From contig NZ_BDDE01000014.1 in assembly GCF_008327685.1 (NCBI RefSeq), forward strand, positions 62,001 through 126,000: a stretch of 64,000 bases of DNA. Reading direction: 5' to 3'. A program made the translations under genes and the position numbers. Positions within the stretch are counted from its first letter, which is position 1. Each line of letters starts with the position of its first letter. Source of the DNA: Actinomadura sp. K4S16. Its GTDB lineage: Bacteria > Actinomycetota > Actinomycetes > Streptosporangiales > Streptosporangiaceae. Positions 1 through 7,939 of this stretch are shown here, one piece after another. The notes beneath the pieces are model-generated. The model was not told the origin of the DNA and made no database searches. It saw only the letters and a list, made by a program, of their open reading frames with translations.

Positions 1-1
1 G

Positions 2-889
2 ATGAACGGCGATTCGTACTCCGGGCGGTGCGCCCCGGATCCGTCCGCGTGGAAGGAGTACTGGAGGAGGATCGTCGGCGCCATGCGCGCGGTTCCCGGC
101 GCGCGCTTCCGCTTCGATTTCGCGCCGGCGCGGGGGCGGGACGCGATCCCGTGGACGGACTGCTATCCGGGGGACGACGTCGTCGACATCATCGGATCGG
201 ACAGTTACGACCAACCCCAAGGAAAGTCGTTCCAGGATTACGTGAACGAGCCGTACGGGCTGCGCCGGCAGGCGGAGTTCGCGGCCGCGCACGGGAAGCG
301 GATCTCATTCCCGGAATGGGGCCTCTTTCGCAATTCTGACAACCCCGCCTTCATTCGGGGAATGCACGACTGGATCATGTCGCACGACGTCGTCTACCAG
401 ACGATCACGGACTACTGCCCGCACGGGGTCTGGTCGTGCGGCGGCAACCCGCGCTCCTCCGCCGCCTACCGGGAGCTGTTCGGCGGCGTGACCGCCCCGC
501 CGCCCTCGGGCAACGGGCCGTTCACCCCCACTCCGGCCACCTCCGCCCCAGCCGCCTCGGCCGCTCCGAGTTCGGCACCGTCCGCGCCTCCGGTGCCCTC
601 GCCCGAAGCGCCCCCCATCAAGCCGGCCGTCGAACCCTCCGCCAAACCGTCCGCCAAACCGCCGGCCAAGCCGTCCGCCAAGCCGCCGTCCAAGCCCTCG
701 GTCAAGCCGCCCTCCAGGCCGTCCGCCAAGCCGGCGAAGCCGCGCAGACCGCCGTGGAAGGGGCCGCCCGCCACCGCGCGCGCGTCCACCAGGGCCGCGT
801 CCACCAGGGCCTCCGCCGGGGTCTCCCCGAGCCCGGCCACGTCGCGGGTGACGGCCGCGAGGAGGGCCACCGTCCGGCCGATGTCATAG
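2..889 (+). CDS. GH26-like secreted glycosidase, 5' part outside window
   Basis: This is the C-terminal part of a GH26-like (beta-mannanase type) glycoside hydrolase. Residues 1-165 show the clan pattern: FRFDFAPARG, a YPGDDVVDIIGSDSYD strand, then SFPEWG, whose Glu is the likely catalytic nucleophile, and a TDYCPHGVWSC segment with two Cys. The ATG at base 2 is probably internal because a complete GH26 domain needs about 300 residues. Residues 166-295 form a Pro/Ala/Lys-rich tail (KPSAKPP-type repeats), like the wall-spanning linkers of exported enzymes. The gene converges on an exopolysaccharide operon, so trimming or release of that polymer is a reasonable role by inference. The tail lies antisense to the 3' end of the neighbouring GT4 gene over 424 bases. 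Confidence 0.6.
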   Translation: MNGDSYSGRCAPDPSAWKEYWRRIVGAMRAVPGARFRFDFAPARGRDAIPWTDCYPGDDVVDIIGSDSYDQPQGKSFQDYVNEPYGLRRQAEFAAAHGKRISFPEWGLFRNSDNPAFIRGMHDWIMSHDVVYQTITDYCPHGVWSCGGNPRSSAAYRELFGGVTAPPPSGNGPFTPTPATSAPAASAAPSSAPSAPPVPSPEAPPIKPAVEPSAKPSAKPPAKPSAKPPSKPSVKPPSRPSAKPAKPRRPPWKGPPATARASTRAASTRASAGVSPSPATSRVTAARRATVRPMS

Positions 890-1980
890 GCGGCGGACGC
901 GGCGGCCGCCGCGCGCCCCTCCCGCTCGGCGATCCCGGGTGACAGCAGCCGCCCGGCCATCTCTTCGGCGAGCGCGGCGGGGTCGTCCGCGGGCACCAGC
1001 GCGCCCAGCCCCGGACGGACGACCTCGGTGATGCCCGGGATGTCCGACCCGACGAGGGGGCGCCCGGTGGCGATCGCCTCCAGCGCGGTCAGCGGCAGGC
1101 CCTCCCACCGGGACGGCAGGACGACGAGGTCGGACGCCGAGAGCCAGTCGCGCGGGTCCTCCACGGCCGGGACGAACCGGACCCCGGCCACGCGCTCGCG
1201 GCGCAGCCGCTCCAGGTCCTCGCCGTCCCCGACGATGGCGAGCCGGGCGGCCGGGCAGCGCGCGGTGACGCCGGGCCACGCCGCGACCAGGACGTCCTGC
1301 CCCTTCTGCCGGGTCAGCCGCCCGATGCAGACCGCGAGCGGCGCGGCGGGCGGCAGGCCGAGCCGGATGCGGGCGGCGAGGCGGGCGGCGCCGTCGGCGG
1401 GCCTGAACCGGCGCCGGTCGACGCCGTTGCGGACGAGCCGGTACGGGCCGCGCACGCCCGCCCGCATCCCCTCGCGCAACTCGCCGATCCCGACGCAGAC
1501 CAGGGCGTCGCTCCACCGCGCGCCGAGGCGCTCCCACAGGCGGCTGAGTGCGTCCTGCCGCCCGGTGGCGGCGAGCCACGACCAGCCGTGCGGCTGGAAG
1601 ATCGTCGGCGTGCCGAGGGGGCGCCGCAGCAGCCGGCCGGCGAGGCCCGCCTTCGAGGAGTGCAGGTGGACGACGTCCGGCGCGAAGCCCTTCACCAGGC
1701 GGCGCAGGCTGAGCGCCTCCAGGATCGTGCGGGGTCCCGGGGCGCGCCCGGCGTTCCAGCTGAGCCAGGGCACCCCCGCCGCCATGCACCGCTCGGGTAG
1801 GTCGCCGCCCGGCGGGCAGGCGACCGCCACCTCCCAGCCGCGCCGGCGCTGGTCGCCCGCCGCCTGCCCGACGTAGACGGCGACCCCGCCCGCGTTCGGC
1901 TGGCTGACGTGCAGGATCCGCAGCGGGTCAGTATCCCGCGGGTCAGTGTCCCGCGGGTCAGTGTCCCGCGAGTCAGTCAT
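466..1980 (-). CDS. GT4-family glycosyltransferase with Gly-rich tail
   Basis: This is a GT-B fold glycosyltransferase of about 504 residues that would transfer a nucleotide-activated sugar to the growing polysaccharide at the cytoplasmic face. The acceptor-side start ILHVSQPNAGGVAVYV, GRLTRQKGQDVL and the E-x7-E motif in WEGLPLTALEAIATGRP mark family 4. The ATG at 1980 is chosen because it overlaps the stop of the upstream gene by 8 bases. The N-terminus is a DTDPR triplet repeat. The GT4 domain ends near residue 380. The remaining ~125 residues are low-complexity Gly/Leu/Ala/Asp and lie antisense to the GH26-like tail, so they may be read-through after loss of the original stop rather than a selected domain. 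Last gene of the operon. Confidence 0.85.
   Translation of the reverse strand: MTDSRDTDPRDTDPRDTDPLRILHVSQPNAGGVAVYVGQAAGDQRRRGWEVAVACPPGGDLPERCMAAGVPWLSWNAGRAPGPRTILEALSLRRLVKGFAPDVVHLHSSKAGLAGRLLRRPLGTPTIFQPHGWSWLAATGRQDALSRLWERLGARWSDALVCVGIGELREGMRAGVRGPYRLVRNGVDRRRFRPADGAARLAARIRLGLPPAAPLAVCIGRLTRQKGQDVLVAAWPGVTARCPAARLAIVGDGEDLERLRRERVAGVRFVPAVEDPRDWLSASDLVVLPSRWEGLPLTALEAIATGRPLVGSDIPGITEVVRPGLGALVPADDPAALAEEMAGRLLSPGIAEREGRAAAAASAAYDIGRTVALLAAVTRDVAGLGETPAEALVDAALVDARAVAGGPFHGGLRGFAGLADGLEGGLTEGLDGGLADGLAGGLADGLAEGSTAGLMGGASGEGTGGADGAELGAAEAAGAEVAGVGVNGPLPEGGGAVTPPNSSR
640..740 (+). repeat. Imperfect 12-15 base repeats encoding Lys-Pro-rich tail
   Basis: Degenerate units around gccaagccgtcc recur about eight times and encode KPSAKPPAKPS on the plus strand. 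The opposite strand reads GLADGLAGGLADGL, the tail of the convergent GT4. Confidence 0.7.
1925..1969. repeat. Three 15-base tandem repeats at GT4 N-terminus
   Basis: Three consecutive near-identical units of gggtcagtgtcccgc lie inside the GT4 coding sequence and give an in-frame DTDPR repeat just after the start codon. Confidence 0.95.
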
Positions 1981-3220
1981 GGAGGAGCCAGGGCGAGCCC
2001 TCGGCCCGGCCGCGGGTCCCGGCGCGGCCGGAGGCACCGGCGAGGCCGCGCGCTCCCAGCCCCCCGCGCCGCCGCTCCGCCAGGTGCGCGCGCGTCCGGG
2101 CGAGGCCGGCGTAGGCGGCGGCCGGGGCGGACCGCCCGAGGATGATCCGCTCGTTCCGGACGGGCGTCGGCCGCCATTTCAGCTTGTACGGTTCGTCCCC
2201 GCGCAGGAGGCTGACGCCCTGCCGCCGCCGGTCGCGGGCGAGGGCGAGGTTCTCGCGCAGCATCATCAGGGAGACGTCCACGCAGGACCGCAGGTCCGGG
2301 AGCGCCCCGTACAGGTAGGCGCCGACATGGCGATGGCCGATCAGGACGAGGTCGCTGGCGACCAGCCGGCCGTCCCACCGGTACTGCACGACGGCGGCGC
2401 GCCCGTCGCGGACCATCCCGGCGGCGGCCTCGGCGAGGTGGCGGCGGAACCGCTCGCGGGTGTGCTCGGGGTTGATCGGGCGGCCCCGCCACTGCCGGGC
2501 GTGCAGGTCGAGCAGCGCGTGGACGGCGTCCGGGACCTGGTCCGCGGGGACGTGCTCGGCCGTGATGCCGCGAACGTCGATCTTGCGGAGCTTCGCGCGC
2601 ATCTTCCCGGCGGTGCGGCCCGGGAGCCCGTCCAGGACGGCGTCGATGCCCCCGCCGACGCCCCCGCCGGCGCTCCCGCCGCCGCCACCGCCGGTGCCGG
2701 CCGTCGACAGTTCGAGGCAGACCGAGGACGGCGTTCGCCACGCCCGGCGCGGCCACTGCGCCGCGACCAGGTGCGCCGCCGAGCCGGGGCGGACCTCCCG
2801 CAGGTCGAGCGCGCACCATCCGCGCTCGTCCAGCAGGGCCCGGACGAGGTGCCGGACGGCGCCGTCCGCGTGGACGGGGTCGAGGAGGAAGTCGGTGAAG
2901 TCGCTCTGGTCCGCGGCGATCGGGACGAGCACCGGGAACCCGTGCCGGGCACCCGCCGCCAGCGGCGCCGCCGCGACGAGCCGGCCGCGGTGCCGGACCG
3001 TGACGAGGCGGAGCCGCCCGCGCGTCCCGTACCAGCCCCACCACGCCTTGATCCACTCGTGGGTCTGGAAGGGCGTCGCGGACGGGCTCCGGTCGTAGAG
3101 GTCGCGCAGGTCGTCCGCCAGCGCGACGAGGGCCTGCTCGTGGCGGTGAACCTCGGCCGACCACTCGGTGGAGGCGCTCCAGGACGAGGCGGCGAGCCGG
3201 GAGGGTGCGGTCACGGTCAC
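1973..3220 (-). CDS. CelD/BcsL-type GNAT acyltransferase
   Basis: 415 residues. The protein matches the FemAB-like double-GNAT family often called cellulose-biosynthesis CelD: an N-terminal FQTHEWIKAWWGWYG block, a central basic RAKLRKIDVRG segment, and the C-terminal LLRGDEPYKLKWRP signature. Members acylate sugars or peptidoglycan-like substrates, and here the operon points to decoration of an exopolysaccharide (inference). A Gly-rich insert (about residues 180-195) separates the two halves. The GTG start at 3220 overlaps the preceding stop as GTGA, so translation is probably coupled to the Wzz-like gene. Confidence 0.8.
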   Translation of the reverse strand: MTVTAPSRLAASSWSASTEWSAEVHRHEQALVALADDLRDLYDRSPSATPFQTHEWIKAWWGWYGTRGRLRLVTVRHRGRLVAAAPLAAGARHGFPVLVPIAADQSDFTDFLLDPVHADGAVRHLVRALLDERGWCALDLREVRPGSAAHLVAAQWPRRAWRTPSSVCLELSTAGTGGGGGGSAGGGVGGGIDAVLDGLPGRTAGKMRAKLRKIDVRGITAEHVPADQVPDAVHALLDLHARQWRGRPINPEHTRERFRRHLAEAAAGMVRDGRAAVVQYRWDGRLVASDLVLIGHRHVGAYLYGALPDLRSCVDVSLMMLRENLALARDRRRQGVSLLRGDEPYKLKWRPTPVRNERIILGRSAPAAAYAGLARTRAHLAERRRGGLGARGLAGASGRAGTRGRAEGSPWLLHD

Positions 3221-3939
3221 GGTCCCACCTCCACACGGCCGGCGGGGACGGGGTCGGGGAGGGCGGCGGTGGTGGTGGCGCGGCCCTTCTCCCTGCGGCC
3301 GGGGCGTCCGCGCCGCCCGCTCATGACGGCGGCGGTGAGCCCGGCGAGCAGGACCCCCGACGCGGTGCCGACGGCGACGCCGAGCGGCAGGTTCGGCGAC
3401 GACGGTTCGACGGGCGGCTCGGCGAGCGTCATCAGCGCGACGCGGACGCCGGTGTCGGTGCGGTGGGACGTCCCGTACCGGACGAGCGCGTCGGCCGCGG
3501 CGTTGGCGAACGCGGCGGCCTCGCGGGCCGTCCCGCCGACGCCCGCGAGCTTGATCAGCGGCGTGTCCGGCGAGGTGGACGCCTGGATGTGCGCGCGGGT
3601 GGACCCGCCCGCGTCCGGCAGCGGGAGCGAGGAGTAGGCGAGGGTCTCCGGGAGCGGCGCGAGCCGCCCGAACGCCTGCGCGAAGCTGACCGCGGCCGGG
3701 CCGGACTGGCCCTCCCCGTCGTCCACGACCATGACGAACGCCGTCGCGGTGTAGGTCGTGGGCGCGAACACGGCGTAGCCCAGCCCGCCGAGCAACCCGG
3801 CGAGCACGAAGGCGACGGGCAGGCCGAAGCGCCGCGCCGCCGCGGCGATCCGCCCGCGCAGCCGCCGCGTGGCCGGGGTGGACCGGCCCGCCCGCCTGGT
3901 CGGCCTCGGCGGCCTCCTCCTGGCGTCACGTCGCTGCAT
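3217..3939 (-). CDS. Wzz/YveK-like polysaccharide chain-length protein
   Basis: 240 residues with the architecture of a polysaccharide co-polymerase. A very basic N-terminal tail (residues 1-35) is followed by a first membrane helix (PVAFVLAGLLGGLGYAVF), then an extracellular domain of about 130 residues starting at PTTYTATAFVMV, the usual Wzz entry motif. A second helix (LPLGVAVGTASGVLLAGLTAAVM) and a basic tail close it. No tyrosine-kinase (Wzc) domain is present. It should set polymer length together with the Wzy-like protein encoded upstream. The start overlaps the end of the preceding GT4 by 14 bases. Confidence 0.75.
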   Translation of the reverse strand: MQRRDARRRPPRPTRRAGRSTPATRRLRGRIAAAARRFGLPVAFVLAGLLGGLGYAVFAPTTYTATAFVMVVDDGEGQSGPAAVSFAQAFGRLAPLPETLAYSSLPLPDAGGSTRAHIQASTSPDTPLIKLAGVGGTAREAAAFANAAADALVRYGTSHRTDTGVRVALMTLAEPPVEPSSPNLPLGVAVGTASGVLLAGLTAAVMSGRRGRPGRREKGRATTTAALPDPVPAGRVEVGP

Positions 3940-5164
3940 CTTGAGCCCTTTCTCGTGTCGGTGCGGCCCCGCGGTCCAACCGCTCGGGGCGGTAGAGCCG
4001 GGCGAGCTCGGCGGCCTGCTCGGCGATGGCGTAGCGGGCGACGGCCGGCGGCACCCGCGTACGGTCGCGGGGTGCCCGCAGGACGCGCCCGAGTTCGGCG
4101 CTCCAGATCCCGGGGTCGGAGGGGAGGCGGCGGGCGTCGGGGGCGTCGGCGGGCGGGAGGGCGTCGATGGCCGGGCACGCGGTGTAGCGGACGGGCAGCC
4201 CGGCGGCCAGCCCCTCCAGGACGCCGAGCCCGAACGTTTCCTGGACGGACGGCGCGGCGAGCACGTCCATGGCGGCGAGGGCGCCCGCGACGTCCGCGGT
4301 CGCCCCGGCGAAGACGACGCGCTCGGCGATGCCGAGGTCGCGCGCCGACCGGGCGAGCTCCTCCCGCAGCGGGCCCGCGCCGACCAGCAGCAGCCGGACG
4401 CCGTCCGATCCCGCGCCGTCCATCCGAGCGCCGTCCATCCGAGCGCCGTCCATCCGAGCGCCGTCCATCCGAGCGCCGTCCATCCGAGCGCCGTTCAACC
4501 TCGCGACGGCCTCGATCAGCAGGTCGAACCGCTTGCCCGGGACGAGCCGCCCGACGCCGCCGACGACGGGCTCGTCCGGGCCGATCCCGAAGCGGCGGCG
4601 CACCGCGGCGCGCCGGGCGGGGTCGAACGCGAACGCGGCGGCGTCGACGCCGTTCGGGATCACGACGATCCGGCCGGGCCGCACGCCCCAGGCGCACAGC
4701 CGGGCGGCCACGGCGGGCGACACCGCGACGGTCGCGGAGCCCAGCCGCTCGGTCGCCCGGTACAGGGCCCGGACGCCGCGCGTGGCGGCCCGCCCTTCGA
4801 TGCGGCCGTCGCCGAGCGAGTGCTCGGTGGCGATGATGCGGGGCGTCCCGGCCATGCTCATCCCGGCCAGGCGCGCGGCGATCCTGCCGTAGACGCACGC
4901 CCGGTAGAGATGGGTGTGGACGACGTCGTACCGTCCCCGGCGGATCAGCCGGACCAGCCGCGGCAGCGCCCCGAGGTCCCGGTTGCCGCGCATCCCGATC
5001 TCGTGGACGGGCACGCCCGAGCGGCGGATCTCCGCTCCGACGGCGCCGGCCCGGGTGAGGGTAGCGACCTCGCAGGACACCGGCAGGTGGCGCAGCAGCA
5101 TCGCGAGCTGGCGTTCCGCACCGCCGTACTCCAGCCCGGTGATGACGTGCAGGACCCGGGTCAC
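3926..5164 (-). CDS. GT4-family glycosyltransferase with internal GARMD repeats
   Basis: 412 residues. VLHVITGLEYGGAERQLAMLLRHL at the N-terminus, VVHTHLYRACVYGR, VIPNGVD, GRLVPGKRFD and the E-x7-E motif in QETFGLGVLEGLAAG are standard GT4 features of a sugar transferase acting at the membrane. The GTG start at 5164 overlaps the deacetylase stop (GTGA). Between GRLVPGKRFDLLIEAVARL and VRLLLVGAGPL lies a five-fold GARMD repeat (about residues 226-250). In GT4 proteins the link between the beta strand of GRLVPGK and the LLLVGAGPL strand is a surface helix or loop, so an insertion there is probably tolerated. Confidence 0.85.
   Translation of the reverse strand: MTRVLHVITGLEYGGAERQLAMLLRHLPVSCEVATLTRAGAVGAEIRRSGVPVHEIGMRGNRDLGALPRLVRLIRRGRYDVVHTHLYRACVYGRIAARLAGMSMAGTPRIIATEHSLGDGRIEGRAATRGVRALYRATERLGSATVAVSPAVAARLCAWGVRPGRIVVIPNGVDAAAFAFDPARRAAVRRRFGIGPDEPVVGGVGRLVPGKRFDLLIEAVARLNGARMDGARMDGARMDGARMDGARMDGAGSDGVRLLLVGAGPLREELARSARDLGIAERVVFAGATADVAGALAAMDVLAAPSVQETFGLGVLEGLAAGLPVRYTACPAIDALPPADAPDARRLPSDPGIWSAELGRVLRAPRDRTRVPPAVARYAIAEQAAELARLYRPERLDRGAAPTRERAQDAAT
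4414..4488. repeat. Five perfect 15-base tandem repeats inside GT4
   Basis: Five identical copies of cgccgtccatccgag lie head to tail within the coding sequence and are flanked by one diverged copy each side. Identity at every base, including third positions, implies recent slippage. Confidence 0.98.
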
Positions 5165-6081
5165 ACGCGGCCCCTCCGCCGCAGCTCGTGGAGGACGAGC
5201 TTGGCGCGCAGCCGCAGCGGGCCGTCCCGGTCGCCGACGTAGGTGCGCGGCAGCGCATGCCGTGCCGGCTCCTCGGGCCGGATGTCGCACGCGTAGTCGT
5301 ACCCGGCGGCGCGCACGGCCTCGACCTCGCGGGCGGTGGCGTGCCCGTACGGGTAGGCGAAGCCGGTGACCGGGGCCTCGACGAGGTCCTCCAGGACGGC
5401 GCGGCTCTCCTCCAGCTCCTCGCGCAGCTCGGTGCCGTCCGCTTCGGGAAGCGAGACGTGGTGGCGGCCGTGCGAGGCGATCTCCATGCCGACGCCCGCC
5501 ACGGCACGGATCTGCTCGGCCGTCATGAGCGGCTTGCGCGGACCGTCGTCCCACGCGTTGTAGGTGCCGATCCGCCCGGTCACGACGAACACCGTCGCGC
5601 CGAACCCGTACCGCACCAGCGCCGGGACGGCACGGGTCGCGAAGTCGGCGTACCCGTCGTCGAAGGTGAGCCCGACCAGGCCGCGCGACCGGCCGGCGGC
5701 GTGCGCCTCCAGCAGCTCGCGCATGGAGACACCGCGCAGGCCGTGCGCCCGCAGCCACGCCATCTGCCGCCCGAACCGCGCCGGCGACACCGTCACCAGG
5801 TGCGGGTCCTCATCGAAGTGGTCGACCGAGTGGTACATCAGCACCGGCGGAGCGTGCCGGACGGTCTGTCCCGTCCGCGCCGGCCTCGGCGGACGCCCCG
5901 GCCCGGCCGGACTCGGCGGCTCCGTCGGGCTCGCCGGCCCGGGCAGAACCCCCGGCTCGGGCATGCTCCCCGATTCCGTCAGGCTTCCCGTTTCCGGCAG
6001 GCTCTCCGGCTCCGTCAGGCTTCCCGGACCCGTCAAGCTTCCCGGCCCCGTGAGAGAAGTCGGTTCTGTCGGCTTGCTCAC
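5161..6081 (-). CDS. Polysaccharide deacetylase (NodB/CE4 family)
   Basis: 306 residues from a GTG at 6081 that has a strong GGGGGAG site six bases upstream. The NodB domain starts near residue 79 (VLMYHSVDH). LTFDDGYADF (139-147) carries the catalytic/metal Asp pair, SHGRHH (203-208) the metal His residues, and FAYPYGH (241-247) motif 3. It should remove N-acetyl groups from the exported or lipid-linked polymer. Residues 5-60 are a low-complexity TGPGSL/TEPESL repeat with no signal peptide visible. That N-terminal part overlaps the end of the MurJ-type gene by 272 bases in another frame. An internal start nearer residue 75 cannot be excluded. Confidence 0.8.
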   Translation of the reverse strand: MSKPTEPTSLTGPGSLTGPGSLTEPESLPETGSLTESGSMPEPGVLPGPASPTEPPSPAGPGRPPRPARTGQTVRHAPPVLMYHSVDHFDEDPHLVTVSPARFGRQMAWLRAHGLRGVSMRELLEAHAAGRSRGLVGLTFDDGYADFATRAVPALVRYGFGATVFVVTGRIGTYNAWDDGPRKPLMTAEQIRAVAGVGMEIASHGRHHVSLPEADGTELREELEESRAVLEDLVEAPVTGFAYPYGHATAREVEAVRAAGYDYACDIRPEEPARHALPRTYVGDRDGPLRLRAKLVLHELRRRGRV

Positions 6082-7939
6082 TGCTCTCCCCCGATTCGAT
6101 GCGACCGCGCCGAAGGCGCGCCCCGAGCGCGCCAAGCGGCCCTGAAGCGATCCACGCCCCTGAAGCGATCCGCGCCCGTGAACCGATCCGCAGCCCCGAA
6201 CCGGCCCGCGCCCTCCAACCGGCCCGCGCCCTTGAGGCGGTCCGCGCCCCCGAAGCGATCCGCAGCCCCGAACCGGCCCGCGCCCTCCAACCGATCCGCG
6301 CTCTTGAGGCGATGCGTGCCCTTGAGGCGATGCGTGCCCTTGAGGCGATGCGTGCCCTTGAGGCGATCCGCGACTGTGAAGCGATCCATGGGGCGACGAG
6401 GCCGGGGACCGCCAGGACGGCGAAGGCGGCGAAGGCGGCGGCCACCGCGAGTCCGCCTGCCGCCAGGTCGGCGATCGGCGGCGCGTCCACGGTCGCGGCG
6501 GCGAGCAGGCCCGCCGCGCAGGCCGCCGCGGCGGCGAGCGCGAGCCCGGCCACGTCGGCGGCGATCCGGCGCAGCGGGATCGGCGCGACCCCGCGCCGCA
6601 GCCCGGCGAGGAGCAGGACGGCGGCGAGGGTGATCCCGGTGGCGTTCGCGGCGGCCAGCGCGAGGGTGCCGGCGGACGCGGCGAACGCGGCGCCGATCGC
6701 CGCCGTGACGGCCAGCCCCGCGCCGAGCACGGCCGCCGGGCTCCAGGTCGGCCGCCTGCGCGCGAAGAACGCGCGGGCGGCGAGGCCGACCGCCGTCTGC
6801 CCCCACAGGCCGAGCGCGTACACGCGCAGGATGGCCGCGGTGCTCGCGGTGTCCGCGGACGTGAACTCACCGCGCTCGAACAGCACCCGGATGACGGCCG
6901 GCGCGAGCGCCACGAGGAACGCGGTCGCGGCCAGCACCATCGCGCTCGCGACGGCCAGGTCCTGGCGGATGCGGCGGGCGACCTGCGCGGTGTCCCCGTC
7001 CGCCGACGCGCGGGCGAGCCTCGGGAACGTCACCGTCACGATCAGCAGCGACAGCACCATCGGCACCTGCGCGACCTTCTGCGCGTAGTTGAGGTGCGAG
7101 ATCGACCCGGCGGCGAGCCCGGCCCCGAGGAAGCGCTCCACGAACACCTGCGACTGCCGCGTCACCGTGTAGACGACGATCGGGGCGATGGCCGCGAGTC
7201 CGAGCCGCACGTCCACGCTCCCGGACGGCACCGCGGCCTGTCCCCCGGGCGCCTCCCGCAAACAGCGGACGAACGCCGGGGCCTGCACCGCGACCATCAG
7301 GACGCTGCCGCAGGCGACGCCGATCGCCGCGCTGGTGATGCCGACGGCGCCGGACAGGCCCGCGATCAGCGCGAGGATGCCGGTGTTGTAGGCGAGGTAG
7401 ATGGCGGCGGGCGGCCCGAACCTGTGGTGGGCGCGCAGCGTCGCGCTCATGAAGCCCGCGAGGCCGAACGTCACGACGGTGACCGCGGTCAGCCGGACGC
7501 ACCGGACGGCGGGCCCCTGCTCGGCCAGCCCGGGCGCGAGGACGTCCACCACGGCGGGCGCCGCGACGGCGAGCGCGCCGGTGACCACCGACAGGCCGAG
7601 CACCATGCGGGGCAGCGTCGTGCCGACGAGGGGGCGCAGGCCGTCCCCTCGGGCGAGCAGCCGCGTGACGACCGGGACCATGAGCAGCGCCATGGCGTCC
7701 TCGATCAGCAGCGGCGAGACGGTCTCGGGGATCGTCCAGGCGACGAGGAACGCGTCGGTGCTGCCGCTGGCGCCGAACAGATCCGCCATCACGAGGTCGC
7801 GCAGGAACCCGAGGCCCGTCCCGGCCGCGATGAGCACCCCCGACACCGCCGCGGCCCGCCCCACGGAACCCGCAGCGGACTGCCCGCCGGCACCAGCGGG
7901 CCGCTCGGATCCAGGGCCGCCCTCACCGCGTCCGGTCAT
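5810..7939 (-). CDS. MurJ/MviN-type lipid-linked oligosaccharide flippase with long repeat tail
   Basis: 709 residues. The first ~505 form a MOP-superfamily flippase with about 14 helices (GTGLGFLRDLVMADLFGASGSTDAFLVAW at the N-terminus, then LNYAQKVAQVPMVLS and ALGLWGQTAVGLAARAFFARR). Its place in the operon suggests it flips the polysaccharide repeat unit as a Wzx substitute rather than serving as the housekeeping lipid II flippase (inference). The ATG at 7939 has a GGGAGG site and overlaps the preceding gene by 17 bases. Residues ~515-709 are a low-complexity tail (IASRAR repeats, then GKPDGAGEP-like), with no MurJ homologue expected to be that long. Confidence 0.8.
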   Translation of the reverse strand: MTGRGEGGPGSERPAGAGGQSAAGSVGRAAAVSGVLIAAGTGLGFLRDLVMADLFGASGSTDAFLVAWTIPETVSPLLIEDAMALLMVPVVTRLLARGDGLRPLVGTTLPRMVLGLSVVTGALAVAAPAVVDVLAPGLAEQGPAVRCVRLTAVTVVTFGLAGFMSATLRAHHRFGPPAAIYLAYNTGILALIAGLSGAVGITSAAIGVACGSVLMVAVQAPAFVRCLREAPGGQAAVPSGSVDVRLGLAAIAPIVVYTVTRQSQVFVERFLGAGLAAGSISHLNYAQKVAQVPMVLSLLIVTVTFPRLARASADGDTAQVARRIRQDLAVASAMVLAATAFLVALAPAVIRVLFERGEFTSADTASTAAILRVYALGLWGQTAVGLAARAFFARRRPTWSPAAVLGAGLAVTAAIGAAFAASAGTLALAAANATGITLAAVLLLAGLRRGVAPIPLRRIAADVAGLALAAAAACAAGLLAAATVDAPPIADLAAGGLAVAAAFAAFAVLAVPGLVAPWIASQSRIASRARIASRARIASRARIASRARIGWRARAGSGLRIASGARTASRARAGWRARAGSGLRIGSRARIASGAWIASGPLGALGARLRRGRIESGESSEQADRTDFSHGAGKLDGSGKPDGAGEPAGNGKPDGIGEHARAGGSARAGEPDGAAESGRAGASAEAGADGTDRPARSAGADVPLGRPLR
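5930..6375. repeat. Degenerate and perfect 18-base repeats spanning a gene junction
   Basis: From 6300 to 6365 an 18-base unit (gatgcgtgcccttgaggc) is repeated perfectly about three times. Flanking copies with ccgcgcc/cctccaaccg variants extend to 6160, and a separate 15/18-base family covers 5930-6060. The block encodes the IASRAR-type tail of the MurJ-like protein and the N-terminal repeats of the deacetylase. Confidence 0.85.

Noticed and set aside
5165..5758. N-terminal extension of the second GT4 to 5,758
   Set aside because: Those codons lie antiparallel in frame terms over the deacetylase catalytic domain and read as Arg/Ala-rich noise. The GTG at 5,164 with the GTGA overlap and the VLHVITGLEYGG start fits the family.
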